Part shown: positions 6,959-8,800 of the stretch, one piece after another
Numbering within the stretch: position 1 is the first letter of the stretch
How the letters are laid out: each line of letters begins with the position of its first letter
Assembly (NCBI GenBank): GCA_934095805.1
Contig: CAKOKV010000028.1
Location: 1 to 8,800, forward strand
DNA length: 8,800 bases
From: an uncultured Bacilli bacterium
GTDB lineage: Bacteria > Bacillota_I > Bacilli_A > RF39 > UBA660
Direction: 5' to 3'
Program-made: the position numbers and the translations under genes
The notes under the pieces: model-generated
The model's input: only the letters and a program-made list of their open reading frames with translations
Database searches by the model: none
Told to the model about the DNA's origin: nothing

Positions 6959-7541
6959 AAGTGTTATAAAGATGTCATTACCAACTCTTATTATAGTTAT
7001 TGCGATTGTTGTAATTTTAAGAGTTACTTATATATTAAAAAGTGATAAAAGAAAGTTTGTTTTTCATGAAGAAATATTTAATTTATTATTTCTTGCATAT
7101 TTGGTTATGTTGTTCCAGTTAGTTACTAGTCAAGATATTCCTGGTGGTGGGACTAATTTAATGCCATTTAGGGAGATAATGAGATATCCCATTGGTAGTG
7201 CTAGTTTTTATAAACAAGTAGTTGGAAATATTGTTTTGTTTATACCTCTTGGCTATTTTGCTACTAGTTATGCTAATATTAAAGGACTTGGTACAATTAC
7301 TCTTGTATCATTATTTTCAAGTTTAACAATAGAAAGTGTACAACATTATATAGGTAGAAGTTTTGATATAGATGATATAATTTTAAATATAGTTGGTGGT
7401 ATAGTTGGATTCTTACTTTACACTGCACTTAATGCAATTAGAAATAATATGCCTAAATTCTTAAGAAGAGATTGGCTTTATAATGTACTTAGTGTTATAA
7501 TATTAATTCTTATAGGTTTATATGTCTATAAGATTATGTAG
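6942..7541 (+). CDS. VanZ-family membrane protein
   Basis: This 199-residue polytopic membrane protein starts at ATG 6942, 5 bases after AGGAGA (6931-6936), which lies inside the end of yqfD. VanZ-family motifs are plain: NLMPFREI (72-79), VGNIVLFIPLGYF (94-106), a Glu/Gln pair in IESVQ (130-134) and GRSFDIDDIILNIVGGIVGF (138-157). About six hydrophobic segments are visible, near 13-28, 44-61, 90-106, 115-131, 143-162 and 180-197. VanZ of enterococci gives low-level teicoplanin resistance by an unclear route; most chromosomal relatives have no proven function, so no resistance role should be assumed. It sits where phoH and pgpH normally lie in Bacillus-type operons. Confidence 0.9.
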   Translation: MERAIRSVIKMSLPTLIIVIAIVVILRVTYILKSDKRKFVFHEEIFNLLFLAYLVMLFQLVTSQDIPGGGTNLMPFREIMRYPIGSASFYKQVVGNIVLFIPLGYFATSYANIKGLGTITLVSLFSSLTIESVQHYIGRSFDIDDIILNIVGGIVGFLLYTALNAIRNNMPKFLRRDWLYNVLSVIILILIGLYVYKIM

Positions 7542-7543
7542 TT

Positions 7544-7549
7544 AAGGAG
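7544..7549 (+). promoter_or_regulatory. Ribosome binding site that fixes the ybeY start
   Basis: AAGGAG ends 5 bases before ATG 7555. The in-frame GTG at 7549 overlaps this site, so ATG 7555 is the better start. Confidence 0.75.
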
Positions 7550-7554
7550 TGTGT

Positions 7555-7998
7555 ATGGAAGATTATATAATTAATACAACTAAACATGAAGATATTGATA
7601 TAAGTGAATTAGATAAGGTTATTAGATTTGCATGTAAGCATTTAAAAGTTAATAATCCTATGCTTAATATAGTTATAGTTGATAAAGATAGAATACAAGA
7701 AATAAATAAGGAATATAGAGATAAAGATGCAGTTACTGATGTAATATCTTTTGCTTTTGAAGAAGTAGATGATTTAGAATATGATAATATTAGATTTTTA
7801 GGTGAAATTTATATTTGTTATGATAGATGTGTTGAACAAGCAAAAGAATATGGACATAGTATTAAAAGAGAGTTTTGTTATCTAGCAGTTCATGGACTTT
7901 TACATTTACTTGGTTATGATCATATGACTCCTGAGGATAAAGCTGTGAAGAGAGCAAAAGAGGAGGAAATATTAAATGAATATGATATCACGAGATGA
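7555..7998 (+). CDS. ybeY: Endoribonuclease YbeY (rRNA maturation factor)
   Basis: This 147-residue protein, near the family norm, is numbered from ATG 7555. The zinc site is intact: HGLLHLLGYDH with His113, His117 and His123, matching H-x3-H-x5-H. The upstream conserved block reads INKEYRDKDAVTDVISFAF (about 50-68), and the GEIYI strand follows. YbeY is a metal-dependent cytoplasmic RNase-like protein needed for 16S rRNA 3'-end maturation and 70S quality control. It lies 13 bases after the VanZ-family stop, and its last 23 bases overlap dgkA. Clustering with era, also a 30S assembly factor, is typical of Bacillota. Confidence 0.95.
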   Translation: MEDYIINTTKHEDIDISELDKVIRFACKHLKVNNPMLNIVIVDKDRIQEINKEYRDKDAVTDVISFAFEEVDDLEYDNIRFLGEIYICYDRCVEQAKEYGHSIKREFCYLAVHGLLHLLGYDHMTPEDKAVKRAKEEEILNEYDITR

Positions 7999-8374
7999 AA
8001 GAAAAGCTCAAAAGGGTATAAAGAAATTCTTTCATAGTTTTACTTATCCAATTAAAGGGTTAAAGTATGCTTATAGAAATGAACAAAATTTAGCATTTGA
8101 TGTTGGTATGGCTCTTGTAGTATCTATTGCAGCATTTATATTTAAATTAAGTGGTATAGAGTGGGCTATATTAATGCTTACTATGGGTCTTGTTATATCT
8201 TGTGAACTTATAAATACAGCTATTGAAGCAGTTGTTGATTTAGTTACAGAAGAATATCATCCACTTGCTAAAGTTGCTAAGGATACAGCAGCAGCAGCTG
8301 TGTTTGTATTTGCTATTATTGCAATCATAGTTGGATTAATTATTTTCGGGCCAAAAGTAGTAGCATTATTTTAA
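7976..8374 (+). CDS. dgkA: Diacylglycerol/undecaprenol kinase, DgkA family
   Basis: This 132-residue small membrane kinase starts at ATG 7976, 9 bases after AGGAGG (7961-7966); an in-frame ATG at 7982 is a less likely alternative. The family signature CELINTAIEAVVDLVTEEYH (76-95) carries Glu77, Asn80, Thr81, Glu84 and Asp88, followed by LAKVAKDTAAAAV (97-109). Three hydrophobic helices are seen near 43-58, 61-79 and 105-125. In Gram-positive bacteria this family mainly phosphorylates undecaprenol to recycle the cell-wall lipid carrier (UdpK) rather than diacylglycerol. The start lies within ybeY by 23 bases, implying coupled translation. Confidence 0.93.
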   Translation: MNMISRDERKAQKGIKKFFHSFTYPIKGLKYAYRNEQNLAFDVGMALVVSIAAFIFKLSGIEWAILMLTMGLVISCELINTAIEAVVDLVTEEYHPLAKVAKDTAAAAVFVFAIIAIIVGLIIFGPKVVALF

Positions 8375-8382
8375 GGAGGAAT

Positions 8383-8763
8383 ATGAAAGATAGATTAATT
8401 AAATTATTAGAAAATAGTTATGCACCTTATTCAAATATGCATTTTGCTTGTATAGTCGAAACTAAAAATGGTAATTTTTATGAAGGTGTTAATATAGAAA
8501 ATGCATCATATGGTGGAACTATATGTGCTGAGAGAAATGCGATTAACAATGCTGTTAGTCATGGCGAAAGAGAATTTAAAGCTTTATATTTAATGACTAG
8601 TAGTGATGAAATTTGTTATCCATGCAATATATGTAAACAAACATTTTTAGAGTTTTTTGATAAAGATGTTATGTTTAATATAATGACTCACGATGGTAAA
8701 ATGGAAGTTATGAGTTTTGAAAAACTAATGACTACTACATTTACTAAGGAGGATTTAGTATGA
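8383..8763 (+). CDS. cdd: Cytidine deaminase
   Basis: This 126-residue protein starts at ATG 8383, 3 bases after AAGGAGG (8373-8379). Zinc and catalytic residues are Cys48 and Glu50 in TICAERNAI, and Cys81 and Cys84 in PCNICKQ. Substrate-binding NIENASYG (37-44) and YAPYS (13-17) are also present. It deaminates cytidine and deoxycytidine to uridine and deoxyuridine in pyrimidine salvage, as a homotetramer in this short class. Variations from the family consensus are Asn instead of Gly in the PCGxC motif, Lys for Arg after the second Cys, and HFACI instead of KVGAA near residue 20. They look tolerable but lie close to the active site. Its stop overlaps the era start as ATGA. Confidence 0.92.
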   Translation: MKDRLIKLLENSYAPYSNMHFACIVETKNGNFYEGVNIENASYGGTICAERNAINNAVSHGEREFKALYLMTSSDEICYPCNICKQTFLEFFDKDVMFNIMTHDGKMEVMSFEKLMTTTFTKEDLV

Positions 8764-8800
8764 AAAGTGGTTTTGTAAGTTTAATTGGTAGACCTAATAC
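8760..8800 (+). CDS. era: GTPase Era, N-terminal start (partial)
   Basis: ATG 8760 overlaps the cdd stop by 4 bases and follows AAGGAGG (8746-8752) with 7 bases of spacing. The visible residues MKSGFVSLIGRPNT are the Era N-terminus leading into the GRPNxGKS P-loop; the rest lies outside the window. Era is an essential 16S rRNA-binding GTPase of 30S assembly, and cdd-era is a common Bacillota order. Thr occurs where Val is usual in GRPNVGKS. Confidence 0.9.
   Translation, partial: MKSGFVSLIGRPN

Noticed and set aside
6942..7541. VanZ-family gene as an antibiotic-resistance determinant
   Set aside because: There are no vanA/vanB-type neighbours; it lies in a housekeeping operon, and most such homologues have no shown resistance role.
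7990..8000. Possible TGA-as-tryptophan code (Mycoplasma-like)
   Set aside because: YbeY and Cdd end at TGA at family-appropriate lengths and all tryptophans seen are TGG, so the standard code fits.

Overview
The window is strongly AT-rich and every supported gene lies on the + strand. TGA serves as a normal stop (ybeY, cdd) and tryptophan is TGG, so the standard bacterial code applies. The gene set, strong AAGGAGG-type ribosome sites and a yqfC-yqfD-ybeY-dgkA-cdd-era order point to a low-GC Bacillota, probably an uncultured gut-type Clostridia or Bacilli. The yqfC/yqfD pair is a sporulation signature, which argues against a Mycoplasma-like organism. I cannot name a genus.

Layout: (1) 1-113 is the 3' end of truA, closed by a hairpin terminator that begins inside the coding end. 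(2) 165-5337 is a two-gene surface/secretion unit bounded by terminators on both sides. The first gene encodes a 1337-residue papain-family (C1) protease with lectin-like, GLUG-type, Ig-like and two InlB-type repeat regions and a C-terminal two-loop dockerin. The second encodes a 382-residue single-pass membrane protein with a signal peptide, an N-terminal beta-sandwich domain, a Thr/Lys-rich linker and two cadherin-like beta-sandwich domains. (3) 5338-5580 is a non-housekeeping spacer holding a terminator, a short ribbon-helix-helix (RelB/DinJ-like) reading frame that looks like a relic, and an 11-bp perfect inverted repeat whose right arm overlaps a possible -10 box. (4) 5581 to the right edge is a tightly packed operon: yqfC, yqfD, a VanZ-family gene, ybeY, dgkA, cdd and the first codons of era, with starts overlapping or within a few bases of the previous stop.

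How they may work together: the protease has no LPXTG-type anchor but ends in a dockerin, and the gene 10 bases downstream makes a membrane-anchored extracellular stalk. A dockerin-based surface complex is therefore the most interesting hypothesis here, although a cohesin in the partner is unproven. The right-hand operon is housekeeping: YbeY (rRNA processing), DgkA (lipid or undecaprenol kinase), Cdd (pyrimidine salvage) and Era (30S assembly GTPase). The phoH and pgpH genes expected between yqfD and ybeY are absent, and a VanZ-family gene sits there instead.
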